From: Annulohypoxylon bovei var. microspora
Lineage: Eukaryota > Ascomycota > Sordariomycetes > Xylariales > Hypoxylaceae
Reading direction: 5' to 3'
Assembly: GCA_022836615.1 (NCBI GenBank)
Contig: MU405350.1
Span: 1-64,000 of the forward strand
DNA length: 64,000 nt
The notes under the pieces were generated by a model. The model had not been told where the DNA came from, searched no databases, and was given only the letters and a program-made list of their open reading frames with translations. Below, piece after piece: positions 11,813 to 25,354 of the stretch (position 1 is its first letter; each line of letters begins with the position of its first letter). A program made the position numbers and the translations under genes.

Positions 11813-12135
11813 CAGCCCACGCTTGCCACCGCAAGTGGTCCAAGCGTTGCTGCGGAAACCCTCAGATCGGGGATCCACACTTACAAAATCTACAGGTTCA
11901 ATAATTACGTAAGGAAGATAGGTCCACGGTATAGTTATACCTAAATATATATCTAGGCAGGTAGTCACCTACTGGTTATATGTAGTATTATATATTCCTC
12001 CTTACCATTGTTTCTTAAGGCATAGTGATATCACGTAGGTATACACATAACTAGTAGTTGTAAAATAATTCATTTATCCACCGAGAGTATTGTAACCCCC
12101 TAACCCCAACGCCAGGCTCAATGCATTTATAGGTG
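11813..12135. other. Intergenic, 3' side of mus7
   Basis: About 320 bases of ordinary composition between the RIP block and the mus7 stop codon. It probably includes the mus7 3' UTR. I see no gene or repeat. The essential gene lies only this far from heavily mutated repeat DNA. Confidence 0.6.
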
Positions 12136-15100
12136 CTAAAACAAATATTCTCCAAACGGCAACGCACCTCTCTTTGAAGTCGTCGCCACCGCCAAATCAT
12201 TGGTATAATTCCACTCTTGAAGCTGACCATGAAGAGTTTGGATCAGCTTCCTCGTATCTCGTCTTGGGATTAGAGTCCCTTGCCCGGATTGGGTCGACAA
12301 GTGCCCCTGTACTCTAGATGGACCTCTTACGTTGATGATCGAACCGTCCGACACCCAGTTGTCGTCGATATCCCGAATCATGTGATTGGCAAATCTATTG
12401 ATGTGCTCGTTAGGTTGCAACGATGAACTCGTCCCGAGTTCGCTAATACCCTTGAAGAGTCTCTTTGGATCCACAGTAATTGCCTGCCCTGGCCCGTTGA
12501 GAAGAACGCCTAGATATTCACCGGCCGCTCGCGTAAAGTTTGTAAACGCATTGATTGCCTCGGTGATGTCCGTTGCTACTCGAGAAGTCGGGTCGTTGAT
12601 CAGGTACGCCGTAAAAGATGGCGAAACCAAGTTGAGAAAGCGCATGACCCGGATAAGGGCGTAAACATGTTCTACATGTATTCCAGAAGCATCGAGGCTA
12701 TGGAGGTGCCGAATGCTAGCGAAGGTGAATTCCAGGACGACCAGGAGCCCATCCATATCCTCCCCTTCAATTGCCCTGTGTATACAAGGTGTTGTAAGCA
12801 GTGTTTCGAAGGCGTCAACGTAAGTGTCTAAAATGATCCACCCTCCGGACACTGAAAGTGCGGTTTTTATAATTGCCGGAAACATCGTGCTTAACATAAA
12901 GGAAAATACACGAGAATTCCCCATTCCTTGCTGGAGGATGATATTTTCGTCCGCAAGTTTACCATTCGCAAGGGCAAGCTTGAAGTTAGGAAATAGGAGG
13001 TAGAAGAGTCCGGGTATTGCCTTGGTGTCCTCCTCTTCTAGCTTAAGACCCCATGATAATATACCTGCTATCTGGAGACGGGGGTCTTGACTAGAGGGCG
13101 AATATTCCCGGCTAATTTGATAGAAGTATGAGTCCACAGGACAGAGGTCTTGCGATCTGATCACGGTGACGACAGACCGAACGAACTCGATATAATCTGC
13201 GTGCTCGGGTGAGTCGAGCGTAATGGACTTTAGGTCAAGCTTCATTTGGTCCATGGTGCTTTTCAAGGCCCTGGAGAACTGAGGCTGGAGTTGCTGTTTC
13301 CGGCTTACTTCCGCAAACCGTAATGTCTTACGCATCATTGCGATAACACCTAAGAAAGATTTAGCAACCAGCAAGAACACAGACGAAGAAAACAACTTAC
13401 GGCTGAATAAATCCCGATTTGAATAATAGTCGGGATCATTGCCGATCTCTATAACCGCGTCTTTCAGATACAGATCACCATGGCGTTTGATTGCCAGAGC
13501 GAGCCTATTTTCGTAGGCTAGAAATTTCGAAGGCTTTACGAGTTCCATCAGGAATAAATCAAGAATTGGCATGCCCAGATCCTGTAATATTATTAGCGAT
13601 ATTCAACCACAAGGTATGAGAGAATCGAACCTTGAAATCGTCTATGCCCTGCTGAATCAACATAGTAAGAAAGAGGGCATGATATCTCCTTGAGGGTGAA
13701 CTGGTAGCTCTTGGCATAATGTGAAATACGCTGTATCGTCCGGTAAAGAAGAATTGAGAGACACGCTGACGCACAAGTTAGTTATTAATACAGTCTTACG
13801 TCGAGGACACTTACCGAAAGCCGGGCATGAATTAGGCGCGCTGCCAGCCGTCCCGCGAGCGATGCGGCCTGTTCCATACATATAGAGCGATCACTCGTAG
13901 GACCAAGTCCGCTATCTCTGAAATCCATCCCAATGATAGTCCGGGTCATCGAGAAAAACGGCACGGCCATTTTACGCTCGAGGAGCTAAATCAGTGTTAA
14001 TGAATGCGGGCGCTTTTTCTTTTTTTCTTTTTTCAAAAAAAAAAAGAAAAATTGAGTAGGTACTTACCATGATAGCATCCTCTCCGTGCCATGAGTGATC
14101 AGCTGTTGCCGGGCCCTGAACTAGGAACTCTTCGATCCGAGTGATATAGTAGTCGAAGATATCCAGGGCAACTCGTAAGCTACTCCAATCGAAGTCTTCA
14201 GATGAGAATGGGAAGCGTGTGAAGACCTGGTCTAGTTGGTCTTAGAGACGTTAGCGGGACTCATTAAGGTAGCTAAAGGGCTCGACATACAGTGGTTCAA
14301 CGCAAAGGAGGCGGCACCGAGTGTTGGGGCGTGCTTCATGACACTCAGGAAACCTTTCATTGAGAAATGGATCACATCCATTGCGCTCTTCCTATTCAGT
14401 TTTACAACTGCGTTCATCATATCCCGGCTAATATTTTTTGAGGCGTCCTTAGACATTCTCGAGAGTTGCTGCTGGATATCCGATTCGGCTGACAGGTACT
14501 GCTCCATAACCTGCTGGAATATGGATTTTTGCCAATCAGCAAAAGGTCTGTATGCACCAGTATTTTCGTCTGACGATATCACAAATCGGGATAGTTGACT
14601 CCAGGCTCGCAAGCTAATCAAGCACGCTTCTTTATGAGAACTCCCGGGCATGACTAGTTTTTCAACAGTCTGTACGGAAGGCCGCAAACTTGCCGGCGCG
14701 GCCCAAAAGAGGGTGCAGAGAAGATCGTGATGATTTCTTAAGGCAGCTAGGTCACTTTCATGTATGTCCTTTTCTTTGTCATACTGCCGGTCGTGGTTCG
14801 GCAATACCCTCGCTATCATATTCCTAACATCCTTGGTGAAGCCACGACTTTGCAGGTTCTTGACGGATAATGCTAGGAGTTTCAGAAAAATATGAAAACA
14901 CCTATCCTCCGGTACAATAGCAAGAGGCGGGGATCCTGTCAGGCATTCTAAAAAGTCTGGGGACTTGTACACTTCCTCATTGCGCAAATGAGAAAGTCCT
15001 CGAGCAGCGAAGAAGTCGAAGATGGATCCTATTATACCATTGGATTTTCGCCACCCCCACTGTTCTACGAGATAATGACAGCGGCTAACAATGGCTCGGC

Positions 15101-18100
15101 AGTAGTCGTTGAAACTCGGTGACTGTCTCGAATTACCTTCATACAATTGGAAAATACGGCGAAGTAATGCTTGAGGGAGGGTCCAACCCTCCAAAGGCGT
15201 AGTGTGCCTGGAACCCGGCACAACGACACCAGTGTTATCAAATTCACCAAGCGGAAGTAGAGTGAATAGGTCGTACCAGATCCGCTCGAAAGTATGCGCA
15301 TCGTTGACGGAGTTCAGGTTCGTCTTGAGCATGACAGAAGATACAACATCCCAGAAACCAGATCGAGGGATACGAGACTCTTCGAGCACTCGAATGAGAA
15401 CAACCCAGCAGACCATCGAGTAGTGTTCGTTGCGAATACCCCTTTCCCGGAAGGGTATGCGTTGTAGGTCATGGTACAAGTTTCGGATATCTACCAGTTC
15501 TGTCTCGAGCAGTTGACTAGCCGTTCTCTTAGCAATTTTTGACAATAGCTCTTCGAGCAGGAATATTTCCGATAGCTGGTTAAGACTATGGCAAATACGC
15601 AAAACCTGAAATAGGATGACCAAGCTACGACTAAGAATATCTGTAAGAGACCGGGTTCGATCTGGAGACTGAGATGCTAGGTTCTCCAAGCGCTGCGCGA
15701 AGCTCCGCAGTATTTCTAAGGCTCGGCTAGCGAAATGCTTTTCGCTCTCATCATCGGAGAAATTCACATAGTCCTGAAGATATTCCAGTACAAAATCTGC
15801 AGCTTGTATCGGATTCGCATCCCTGCTAAGATCAGGAGAGTCGGAATGAAGATAATCCGCCATCCAGTCAAAGATGATTCCCAAATCTGATGAGGTCTGG
15901 GCATCCCACTGACCCCAACGTAGTGTTTTCTCATCGAGGAGGAATGTGACATGACCCCGTGGATGATGTAGACTGTCGGGAGATTTCCCATCTGACGCTT
16001 TAAGTAACCGGCCGCTCCCAAGGAGTGTACTTTCATGAAAGAAAATCCCAAGGTCTAGTGGGAATATCTCAAAATGCTGGGTATAGTGTGTACCGAAAGG
16101 ACCAAGCCCTAAGAGTTTCCCTGTAGATTCTGATGTATGCGTCACCTCGACGATATGACTTGCGGGACTCACTTCGCGGGGCAGAGGGTCATTAGCGTGT
16201 GCATATTGGGGAGCTGTAGTATCCACGTGTCGAGGCTGGAAATGTTTTCGGAGCTTCAATCGTTTCCGTATCGGCGTAGGTTCGGGCTTTTTAAGGTTAT
16301 TACTTAGTAGAAGGTCTTCGCCACGCCCATTAAGACTTTCAATAGGCACGCTCCTACCCACAAGTCGCTCGAGCCCAACGCTCGCTGGTGTTGGCAAGGC
16401 TCTGCGCGATTTCCGATATATCGCATCAAGAGCTCTCTTTCGCGCATCAAAAGCATGTCGTCCAGCCTTTTCACCAGCCGTTTCAAGTTGTGCGGGCCTT
16501 GAGGCTGCGTTGTTGTATGGGTTATATGACTTTGTCCGTGCATTTTGAGAACGCTTAGGCAAAGAAGCAGCAGGGTTTGAATAGGTTGATGAAGAGGGAA
16601 CCACAGCTTCAACAGTCACAAAATTATCAATGCTTGCCTGTTTGACCATTCGTCGCGGTTGCGAGAAATGGATTAGAGGCACATCTCGACGGTGTCGTGG
16701 CTTTGAACTTATTTTCGGAGGCTGGACAACAGAATTATTGGAAAGGGGGTGAAGGGGTTTTGGTAAGTTTGTTTGGAGTTTAGCAAAGGCATTAGAAGTC
16801 CTTGGTTGAATACGACCCCTTTTCCAATCTCTAAGAGCACCGATGGCATCAACGGTATCTTGGCGCGTTCCCAAGGCTATCTGCTTCTGCGAGGGGCTCG
16901 ATCTACCCTTATCCGATCTTCGGCTTGCTGTCCGGGCAGCTATGCGAATAAAGGAAGGCGCATCTGGTTCAACGACATCCAAGATACTAAGTCGAGGAGG
17001 CGGCGTAGACCTAGCTAACGTCCTACCGAGTTCTCTCGTTCGATTCCCTTTAGAACGACTGCTCGTGTGATGCTTCTCAACGCTCTTCTGAGCTGTTGAA
17101 CTCTTCGTCCTATTCAGCAATCCAGTGATCCTCTGTTGTCGCTTCGGTTGTCCCGGCTGACCTTTGAACATTGATTGTTGGTTTTTGTTTCGTTTCCTAG
17201 GTCTTCCCGATCCATCCGGATTTGTATTGTTTCTTTTCGTGCCAGGCATCATAAAATCAATATGGTCATCTTCAACAACGGAAGCAGCGTCATCTTCGAA
17301 GATAGGAAATCCGTTATTGCTACTGCTATGCAACTCATCAATGTCGTCGACTTGTAAAGTCATATCGTCATCATCTGAATCATCAAGAAATAGAGCCACC
17401 CTATTACTGGGTTTAGGCGAGATCTGCCGGCGCTGAGCTACGCCTTTTCTCTGGGTCCGTTCCGGAGAACGATCTGGACTTCGCGGTGGAAGGGCTTGCG
17501 TGCCTTTCTGGCGAGTACCGTGTTGATCAAGTCGAAGCCAAGATGCAGGCAATACACCCCGCATTCTTCTCCTCATGGCAATTTGTAACGTTTCTGGATC
17601 GCTTTCTGAGTCGCTGTTAGAACCCGAATTGTGCTCGCTACTAGTATCCTCCATCATTGTCAGGTCGATCATGCTAGTGCGTTGGTTGGCTGGGGCAGGG
17701 CTTTGGTTCTGTGATGATACCGTGCTACTTGGTTTTGGCGTAAGCGTCGTTGCGGGTCTAGGACGTCCAATAGCGGTAACAGGCGTCGCCGTGAGGAAAT
17801 TTGGGCTAGTCTGGGGAGGCGAGGGAGGAATATCGAAGATATGGTCAGATCGTGCCGATAGTGAAGCCTCTCTCGCGAGTCTCGTAGGCTGATGCAATTT
17901 TGGGAGCTTTCTTTTCTTGGAAACTTTAGGCGAAGCCTGCCTCTTCGTACTCCCAGTTGGCCTCTTCCCCAAATTCCACTTAGACACGTCGGCCGGGTCA
18001 GGAAATTCGTCATCATCTTGCGAACTTCTCAGCAAAGCCTCAGGTTCTATCTCTCGACGCTCGTGGGGTGGTAATGGGCTACCCGTTGGTCCGACTTCCT

Positions 18101-18857
18101 CCTCGTCGGTATCATCAAATAAAACCGCATGCTGGATTTCTTGGCTCTTCCCCGAATCCTCCTGCACAAACCCTCGGGCAGTCGATTGGCTTTCATCTTC
18201 GTAGTCTTGCTCTTGAGAGTCTTCCTCTTGCCTCTTTCTTGCCGCCTCTTCGATTTGCACGCGCAACGGCCGTACACCGTGCGACTTCAAGGTTTTGCTA
18301 TACTGGGCGCCCTCCAGCAAATAGGGATGCTCTTGAATAGGTTTCCTCGGTCTCAATGATCTCCCAAGTCGAGTTACTTCCTGTATAGAGGCACCCTCAT
18401 CTTCATCCAAGATATCCTCCACCTCGAATACGGCGGTGGTGTATTGTTCGGCAGGGGGTACTTCCGGCACATGAGGTCTGTCTAACTCCACTCTTTCAAC
18501 CTCGTCAATTTGTATTGAATCGTCGAAGTCATCAATAGGATCAAGGAGTGGCGACGAAAGAGGCGACGAAAGAGGCGACGAATCTGGCTGCAGGGTAGAT
18601 TCCAGTTCGAGGGGCTCTTGAACTGGTGGGGGAATTAATTCTCGATCTACATCGTGTCCTTTTCCGGAACTTTGAGACGATAGAGGTATATCCCAAATAG
18701 TCCTGCCTTTGCTTTCGGCACCTTCTATCTCAAGTCCATTTTCAGCATGAGCATCGCTTAGCTGCTCTGGGAGTTCATGTTCGGATTCTTGACTGGTATC
18801 GAAGTCGCTTTCGTCGTCCGAATCTGGCACCTCTCCAAGCTCCTTCCATTTTGCCAT
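12136..18857 (-). CDS. mus7: DNA repair protein Mus7/Mms22 family, with an apparent 1-nt frameshift
   Basis: Large nuclear protein of the Mus7/MMS22 family, which acts with the Rtt101 cullin ligase at damaged replication forks. Exons (minus): 18857-14068, 13985-13815, 13765-13631, 13581-13401, 13349-12136; introns of 82, 49, 49 and 51 nt have GT-AG ends. The start MAKWKELGEVPDSDDE matches the family N-terminus better than an ATG 13 codons upstream. The first about 900 residues are acidic, Ser/Pro-rich and probably disordered, with a triple SSPL repeat. The conserved helical Mus7 region fills the C-terminal half. Near 14232-14236 the frame ends in TAG after VSKTN, while clear coding (LDQVFTRFPF) continues one frame over. 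The exon sum is one base short of 2164 codons. This is either a real 1-nt deletion or an assembly error in a CC pair. Family call is firm. Confidence 0.85.
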
Positions 18858-20372
18858 TGCGTCCGAGCTGCATTTCTCTACACTGTTGAAGGGCAAGTAT
18901 CAGTCATGTTGTGCATGATGATGTAAATAGTAGTTATTAGTAGTGACAAAAGATTAGACGCGCCGAATGCACTTAAACGCGTAAAGTTTAAGGTGCACAG
19001 GTGCAGTTACCTATTCCAATTACCTATTAGTGGGGCCATACCGCCACTATATTTTTCTAACTAAATAGCCCCGATACAGAAAGCCAATTGGAGTTCATGC
19101 AATGGCCAGGTATATGTAATTTTCTTTAGAACATTGAATGCATTCACTAACACTGACGTCCTTCAATTCAACAATACATTGTCCCGTGTCTCTGATGAAA
19201 GTTTGATATATACCATAGAAGAATTATGAGTTCATTCGGCCGGACCTTTATCCCCATAGGTCTCGCTGTAGCCTTTGGAATGTTTAACGGTACGAATTTC
19301 TCATTAATTTGTACATTCAGCTTACAGGCTTGTGACCATACTAAATACCTCATACTCCAGGATATTATGTATTCGCTCCTATGTTCAGAGAACAACAGAA
19401 GGGATCACAGCTTCCCATAACAAAAAGTGATCAAGAAACCAATATGATGGCCAGGTTGGACGATTCCACCCAGCATCAGCCATCAGACACAGACATATCC
19501 TCAAACCGCTAGCTATCAACCACGACCAAGCATCAACTATATCTTAAGCGACCTACTAGGTATATTACTATAGGGGGCTCCAATGAGTTTCTTTACAAGC
19601 TTCCGGGAATTGAGCCTCCACCCTAATACTTCCTAGCAGGGCCTCTTGGCCTTGAGGAGTATGGATTGCCATGCCCATAGATTTGGCAGCAAGGCTCAAG
19701 ATATACGCCATGGTCACACAGACGAAGACATCCCGTATTGATGTTTTCGTTTACACCCCTTAGGGATAAATCACTTCAAGATCACCAAAGTCATATGCTA
19801 CCTACCCATTGGGCTGCTAAGGGTAGAGTTGAATACAGATAGAAGCATCAACCAATGTTCAACAATTATGTAAAATACCTGATAATCGCAAAATGCAATA
19901 AATATGGGTCCTTCGCATTAAACCATTGATGACCTAAACTGTGTGACGTCGCAAGTACATATGTATAAATCTTATCTATTTATTACCTTGGTCCGAATTT
20001 TAGCCGGACGAACCAGAGATCTGGAGCCATGGAGCTGGCAGAGCTTTTCCACCTGTCAATCATTGAATTGCAGCTGAAAAAATGCCTGAGGCACTGAACA
20101 GCTCCGCCAATTGGCTCCACCACAATCATACGACCGTTCAACTGAATCGAAAAAAGACTCTCAATTGAACTTGACAGCCGAAAAATCGAGGCACCCAACA
20201 ACAACCTAACCGTCAGCGAGAAACCACAACCCGCGATCTCCTCTTCCAATTCTAATAGGCATCGCGACCGCCTGAATTGGCTCCAAATCTCCACTCTTCC
20301 GATCGACTCGCACGGGATTTCTCAAAAATTTTCCCGTTTCTGCTTTCCTTGTTTTGACGCACACAAGTCAAG
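18858..20372. other. Divergent promoter region mus7/COX5
   Basis: 1.5 kb between two genes transcribed away from each other; it must hold both promoters. No further gene is convincing: the short frames near 19168-19420 lack coding character. No repeat stands out apart from a CTAGGTA element near 19555. Confidence 0.5.
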
Positions 20373-21175
20373 ATGATGCGAACACCCGCAACCTCTCTCC
20401 TGCGCGGCGCCCTCCGGGCTAGCAGAACGACCACCATGATTCCTCGTCGTGCCGCCACCACCCACGCCATCTCCAACCCGACGCTGGCCAACATTGAGAA
20501 GAGGTGGGAAGGTATGCCCCAGACCGAGCAAGCCGAGCTGTGGATGGCTTTGCGAGACCGCATGAAGGAGAATTGGGCCGAGCTCACACTTTCGGAGAAG
20601 AAGGCTGGTATGTGATATTCCAGTTTTTCGTTCATTTATGTCTCACGCTCCGGTTTGAACCAGTCTGTGTCGCTTCCTGGCTTGCGTCCTAGCTCTCGAT
20701 ATTGGGAATTACTCTTGCGAACGGCAATCTGTGGCACCCTGGAGCGGAGAGTGGATCCCCAATACTTATCTAACCATTCACGAAACATGTATTTGAAGAC
20801 AACCATAGACTGACCTCTGCCAACAGCATACTGGATCGCATTCGGTCCCCACGGTCCCCGCGCTGCAGCGGCACCCGATGAGGGACGCAAGGTTGCCCTA
20901 TACACCGCTCTCGGTGTACTCGCCAGTTTCGTTATCTTCGCCACGGCGCGGTCGTTCGCCGGTCCGCCCCCAAGCACAATGACCAAGGAATACCAGGAAG
21001 CCTCCAACGAGTTCCTCAAGGTGAGAATGACCCTTTAGCCCAATGATGCATTTGCCTCGAAAACATGAGTCAGTAAGCTAACGTCTAGCAGAGCCAAAAA
21101 GCCGAGCCCCTCACTGGTCTCTCGTCCGAAGGCTACAGCGGAAAGGGCATGGTGCAGTCGCCGCCCAAGAACTAG
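20373..21175 (+). CDS. COX5: Cytochrome c oxidase subunit 5 (COX IV family), mitochondrial
   Basis: Nuclear-encoded subunit of respiratory complex IV, inner mitochondrial membrane. Exons 20373-20607, 20827-21020, 21092-21175 (introns 219 and 71 nt) give 170 residues. The N-terminus is an Arg/Ser/Ala-rich targeting sequence (MMRTPATSLLRGALRASR). The mature part opens with the family pattern of NPTLANIEKRW and TEQAELWMALRDRMKENW, continues with YWIAFGPHGPR, then a single membrane helix (LYTALGVLASFVIFATA), and ends in a short basic tail. Size and order match fungal Cox5. The first intron splits the codon for the Ala before YWIAF. It is convergent with ClpX. Confidence 0.93.
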
Positions 21176-22278
21176 AGCCGGCCCTCGTAATAACGAACCT
21201 ACTCTTAACTTTTTCCTTTTGTCGTTAGAGAACCGCAATGCAAGGCATCCAACTCCATGTACAAACCGAAAAGCAATTAGAGTGGAATGGGGTGGCGGGG
21301 CGGGGGCGCGTTGGCTATTCGAAACGATTCGACGATGGAGGATATTGCAGACTCGAGTCCGGACAGCAGCAACAACAGCATACATCAGAAACTTTTACTT
21401 AATTCCAGTTAGGATGCGGTCCTCGTGCCTAGGAGAAGCTGGCATTTAGTAGCTGGTCGAACAGGTGGATTCCAGGCGTTGTAAATATGTACAAGAAGAA
21501 ACAAACCTTCTATGCCGTTCTAAAAGCAAAGCTCTTCTATAACATAAAGCGGATATGTCTAAGGCTAACAACCATCTCTGCAATCTGCTCAAATTCTCTC
21601 AACCTTCCCACTCATTGCCGTCTCGGGAAACCACCTAACTAGGTCACTAGCGTTGTGAAACCTGGGGTAATTGGAAATGGGCAGATCGATGGATCATCTC
21701 GTATGTTACTTGTGTATATATCCCATTCAGCCACAGATTGGGGACGAACCACAAAACTGGAATTCCCCAATCTTCAATGCATGGGACCTCCATAAATGAA
21801 ACTATCGTAACTTTGCTATAGACAACATATGGAATCATATGATCATAAGTTTAAGGAGACACAAAATAACTTGGCTATTCACCCTATTCGATATTGTAGC
21901 TAGATAAAACAAGTTTATCAAGTTTATTTACATTAGTTATTTAGAATTCATTCGGATACGTACTCGAGCTACTCGAGGTATCAATAACTTCCTAAGTGAC
22001 TTGTAGGTGTATATATACGCCGACCATATCATACCACGTAGCTCGACTCCGTTACACCTGCGTATCCTAGTAATTCCAATCCATTGGTAAAATACCTCGC
22101 CATGACGCGCAATATGCCCGAATCCAAAGAAACGCCCTTTCCCTTATCAACACCATGCAGTGGTTTTCCTAACAAAAAAACGTCCCACTCGCTCGGAACT
22201 TAGCAACTTGCGAGTCCATACCCGTAGGTACCCAGGTAGTAAACAATAATTCATACAACCAACTTCAACTCAGGTCTT
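21176..22278. other. Convergent intergenic region COX5/ClpX
   Basis: 1.1 kb holding the 3' ends of both genes. It has no convincing open frame or repeat. Tandem-like GTAGGTACCCAGGTAG occurs near 22224. Confidence 0.5.
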
Positions 22279-24122
22279 TCATGCACTGCTCTGCCCAACC
22301 TCACGGTACTGACCAAGACCACTCACGATCTCTCTCCCATGCTCATCCTGCCCCGGTACTTCAGCCAGACCATCCTCCTCACGTATCAGCCTCTCGACTT
22401 CGAGTCTGCCGTCCTTCCCCCAGTACCCGACCTTCTCCTCGCCACGCACCGCCTTCTCGGTGACGAGTACAAAGTGCGTAGGAGCGTCGAAAATAGCCTC
22501 GGCTAGCACACGCTCCATCTCCATCTTAAGGCCGCGAGCGCCCGTCTTCGCCTTCTCGGCGCGCTCTGCGATGGCCTGTAGAGCCTTCTGCGTGAAGAAA
22601 AGGTTGGAGGGGTATGTCTGGAATAACGCTGTGTATTGCGCAACTAACGAGTTGCGCGGTTCCGTCAGTATTCTTAGTAGATCAGATCGCGAGAGAGGCG
22701 AAAGCGCCACGATATTATGAACACGACCGATCAACTCCGGAATGAATCCAAACCCTTGTAGATCCTCGGGCGTTGCGAGGTCGAGTGCCGTAAGAGATTT
22801 ATCCTCAGCATTCGAGGGCCGGTGAGGGATATGCCTAAATAATGCTGGTGGGAGATCCGGTTTGTTCCCAGATGTAGGCCGACTCCTAAGCTCAGAACCA
22901 AAGCCCATAGTAGACTTAGATACCCGATTGAGTATGACCTTGTCAAGGCCAACGAATGCACCACACATGACAAATAGTATATTGGTCGTGTCGATGGTAT
23001 ACTGATCCACTTTCCCAACTGGAGGTGGTGTTGGTTGTGGTCCTGAAGTAGATGTCGAAGATCCAGGGCCCGTATAATTTGTGGTAATAGGACTTGCCGA
23101 ACGAGACGATGATGACGAGCGATTGTCTTTAACGTTGACGGATATCTTGGTTCCCTCAACCAACTTCAGCAGTGCCTGTTGCACACCCTCGCCACCCACA
23201 TCTCTTCCGTTCATAGTCTCGCGTTTTGCGATCTTGTCAAATTCATCCAGTACAACAATCCCTTGTTCAGTAGCCCTCACATCATAGTTGGACTCTATCA
23301 ATAATCGTTCGATACATGTTTCAACATCTTGGCCTATATAGCCAGCTTGGGTGAAGGAGTTACAGTCGCATATCGTGAAGGGGACGTTGATCTTCTTGCT
23401 TAACGTTCTACAAAGGATCGGTTAAGAGGCGCACATATATGCTGGCAAGTAAACACTTACTCGAGTATGTATGTTTTTCCTACGCCAGTTGGGCCAAGTA
23501 ATAGCAAGTTACTCTTGTCGATCTTGACTGGCGGCGTTCGGCTCGTATCCTCGGGTATGTAGAAGTCGTTTTTCTGTTCGGAATGCTGCCAAACTTGGTG
23601 CATGTGCTGTATAGAATCATTATGGCCGGGAAATTCGTCTTCGTCAAGTTCATCAGCGCGATACCGTTGGGACATTGGTGTTGGATGTTGCCAACCTTCA
23701 ACTGGATGAGCCTCCTCCATATCCCTTGCATTTCGATCGCGGGCAATGGCCTGTCGCATAAGCTTTTCCTCCCTCTTTCTCTCCTGCTCATCTTGGTATT
23801 TCCGCCGTCTCACATTCTGGTAGTGGTTAAATATGACAGATGATATCGTCTTCTTTGCCCGGTCTTGTCCGACTACGTATTCGTCGACTCGCTTCTTGAG
23901 ATCTCGGGGGTAAAACTGCGGAACTCCGAAGGTGCTCTTCGAGAACATAGGGCCTCGTCCTTCTTCGGTAGGGTCATAGCTGCTAGTGAAACCCGAGTTG
24001 AGTTCTGATATACGTCTGGAGGGAGTGTGGAGGACAATCGAGGTCGATAATAGTCGGCGATGACTTCTCAGAGCTGGGGCTAGAAACAAAGAGGATTTAT
24101 GTCTTGTAAGAACCGACCTCAT
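22279..24122 (-). CDS. mcx1: Mitochondrial ClpX-type AAA+ unfoldase
   Basis: ATP-dependent unfoldase of the mitochondrial matrix (Mcx1/CLPX). Exons 24122-23461 and 23407-22279 (53-nt intron) encode 596 residues. The first 35 residues are Arg/Ser-rich with no acidic residue, a targeting peptide. The bacterial zinc-binding domain is absent, as in fungal members. Then come VDEYVVGQDRAKKT, a charged insertion, Walker A GPTGVGKT (210-217), TQAGYIGQDVE, Walker B VVLDEFDK (272-279), a Ser/Pro-rich insertion at about 317-350, a GFG loop (389-391), PELIGRV, and GARGLKMEMERVLAEAIFDAP (sensor 2 region). The intron falls just after Walker A. The GFG tripeptide sits where bacterial ClpX uses IGF to dock ClpP. 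No ClpP gene is in this window. Divergent to GBE1. Confidence 0.93.
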
Positions 24123-25354
24123 GTTGACGCTGTTAGAGGTGGCCTACAATCGACAACCACTATTTCCAGGAATATGACAACACACTCCGCCACATAAGTG
24201 TGTAATCCTACACCTAGGTGGGATGAATGATTTTGGTTCGCCTACTGAACAAGGGTGCACCGCATTCGGTGCCAGTTAGATCAAAGTGACTAAATAAGTA
24301 CCTATGAAAGGCACTCTGCGGCTCGGGACGGATCGTGTTTGAGAAAATGCACAGGTGAGATTTAATTCAATTAGAATTCAAGGTTATCGTCTATGTCGAA
24401 TTTAAACTTAAGGTTGTCATAAAAGAGCTTACGAGGTCGGTACTCCTGTATCGGACATAAGTTGCGCGAGATCTCGCAGCGATGATCCAACATGTGAGCT
24501 TTAAAGGTCGGGGTCCCTTAGTTAGGTACTGGGGCGGGGCTTCCTTGTTGGCGGGGAATCGCAGATTAAATGCTTTATCCCAGCCGCTATTAGAATAGCC
24601 TCTCCGCTAACATTGGTCGGCGCTTGAGCTTAAGTAATGCCCCGCAAAGATTCAAACATTCAAGCAACTTCAAACACTTGAAATTATTGAACTTCAAATA
24701 CCTAGGTACCTAGTTAAGTATAGGTATTTGATATAAAGAATTATACAGATGAAATTTCATGTTTTCAGTAGGTATATTATACTAGCTCATCACTAAAAAT
24801 AACAGCATAATCCAATAATCTAATATTAACTTAGATCCTCTATCAAGACGAATACAACTGTAGCAGATAGAAGCTGCAAGTTCTAGATGATTGATCGGCT
24901 AGATAGCAAGTGATCCACTGCTACGGTGCTACTGCAGCGTGAGTTGCCCCTCGACGTCATTAACATGGTAGTTTGGGCTGGAATTTTTCTTCTCCTCATC
25001 TAAGAAGGCACCATTAAGGCAACAATTACACATGAGAACGTACGAGTTGGAAAGAAAGACTTCTTAATTTTAGTTTCTTCTTTCGTATAAGAAGAGACAA
25101 GAATAACGTCAATCTAAAGAAACTTTGTGTATCTAGGTAAATTTGCTCTTGTCAAGTACATATTAGGTACATATAGCTTCCTTCATAGCTTCCCAGGTTG
25201 ATTAGCGGGGAGATCTAGCTAGACTAACCTAACCTTAATAGCTGGTACCCAATTTCGATTCGCGTCTTTAGCTGGATAGCTTCCTTGTTGTGCTCTACAA
25301 CTTCACCATCCCCCCCTTTCCCTCGAACCTTGAAGCAAGCCAGAGTTCGTCAAC
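24123..25354. other. Divergent promoter region ClpX/GBE1
   Basis: 1.2 kb of A/T-leaning intergenic sequence between two start codons. It contains a CCTAGGTACCTAG palindrome (24711-24723), a GAAAG/CTTTC-rich foldback near 25050-25100, and a pyrimidine-rich stretch just before the GBE1 ATG (25305-25325). No gene is seen. Confidence 0.5.

Noticed and set aside
18858..18896. Upstream ATG for mus7 adding 13 residues
   Set aside because: The second ATG gives the conserved family start MAKWKELGEVP; the added residues resemble 5' leader.
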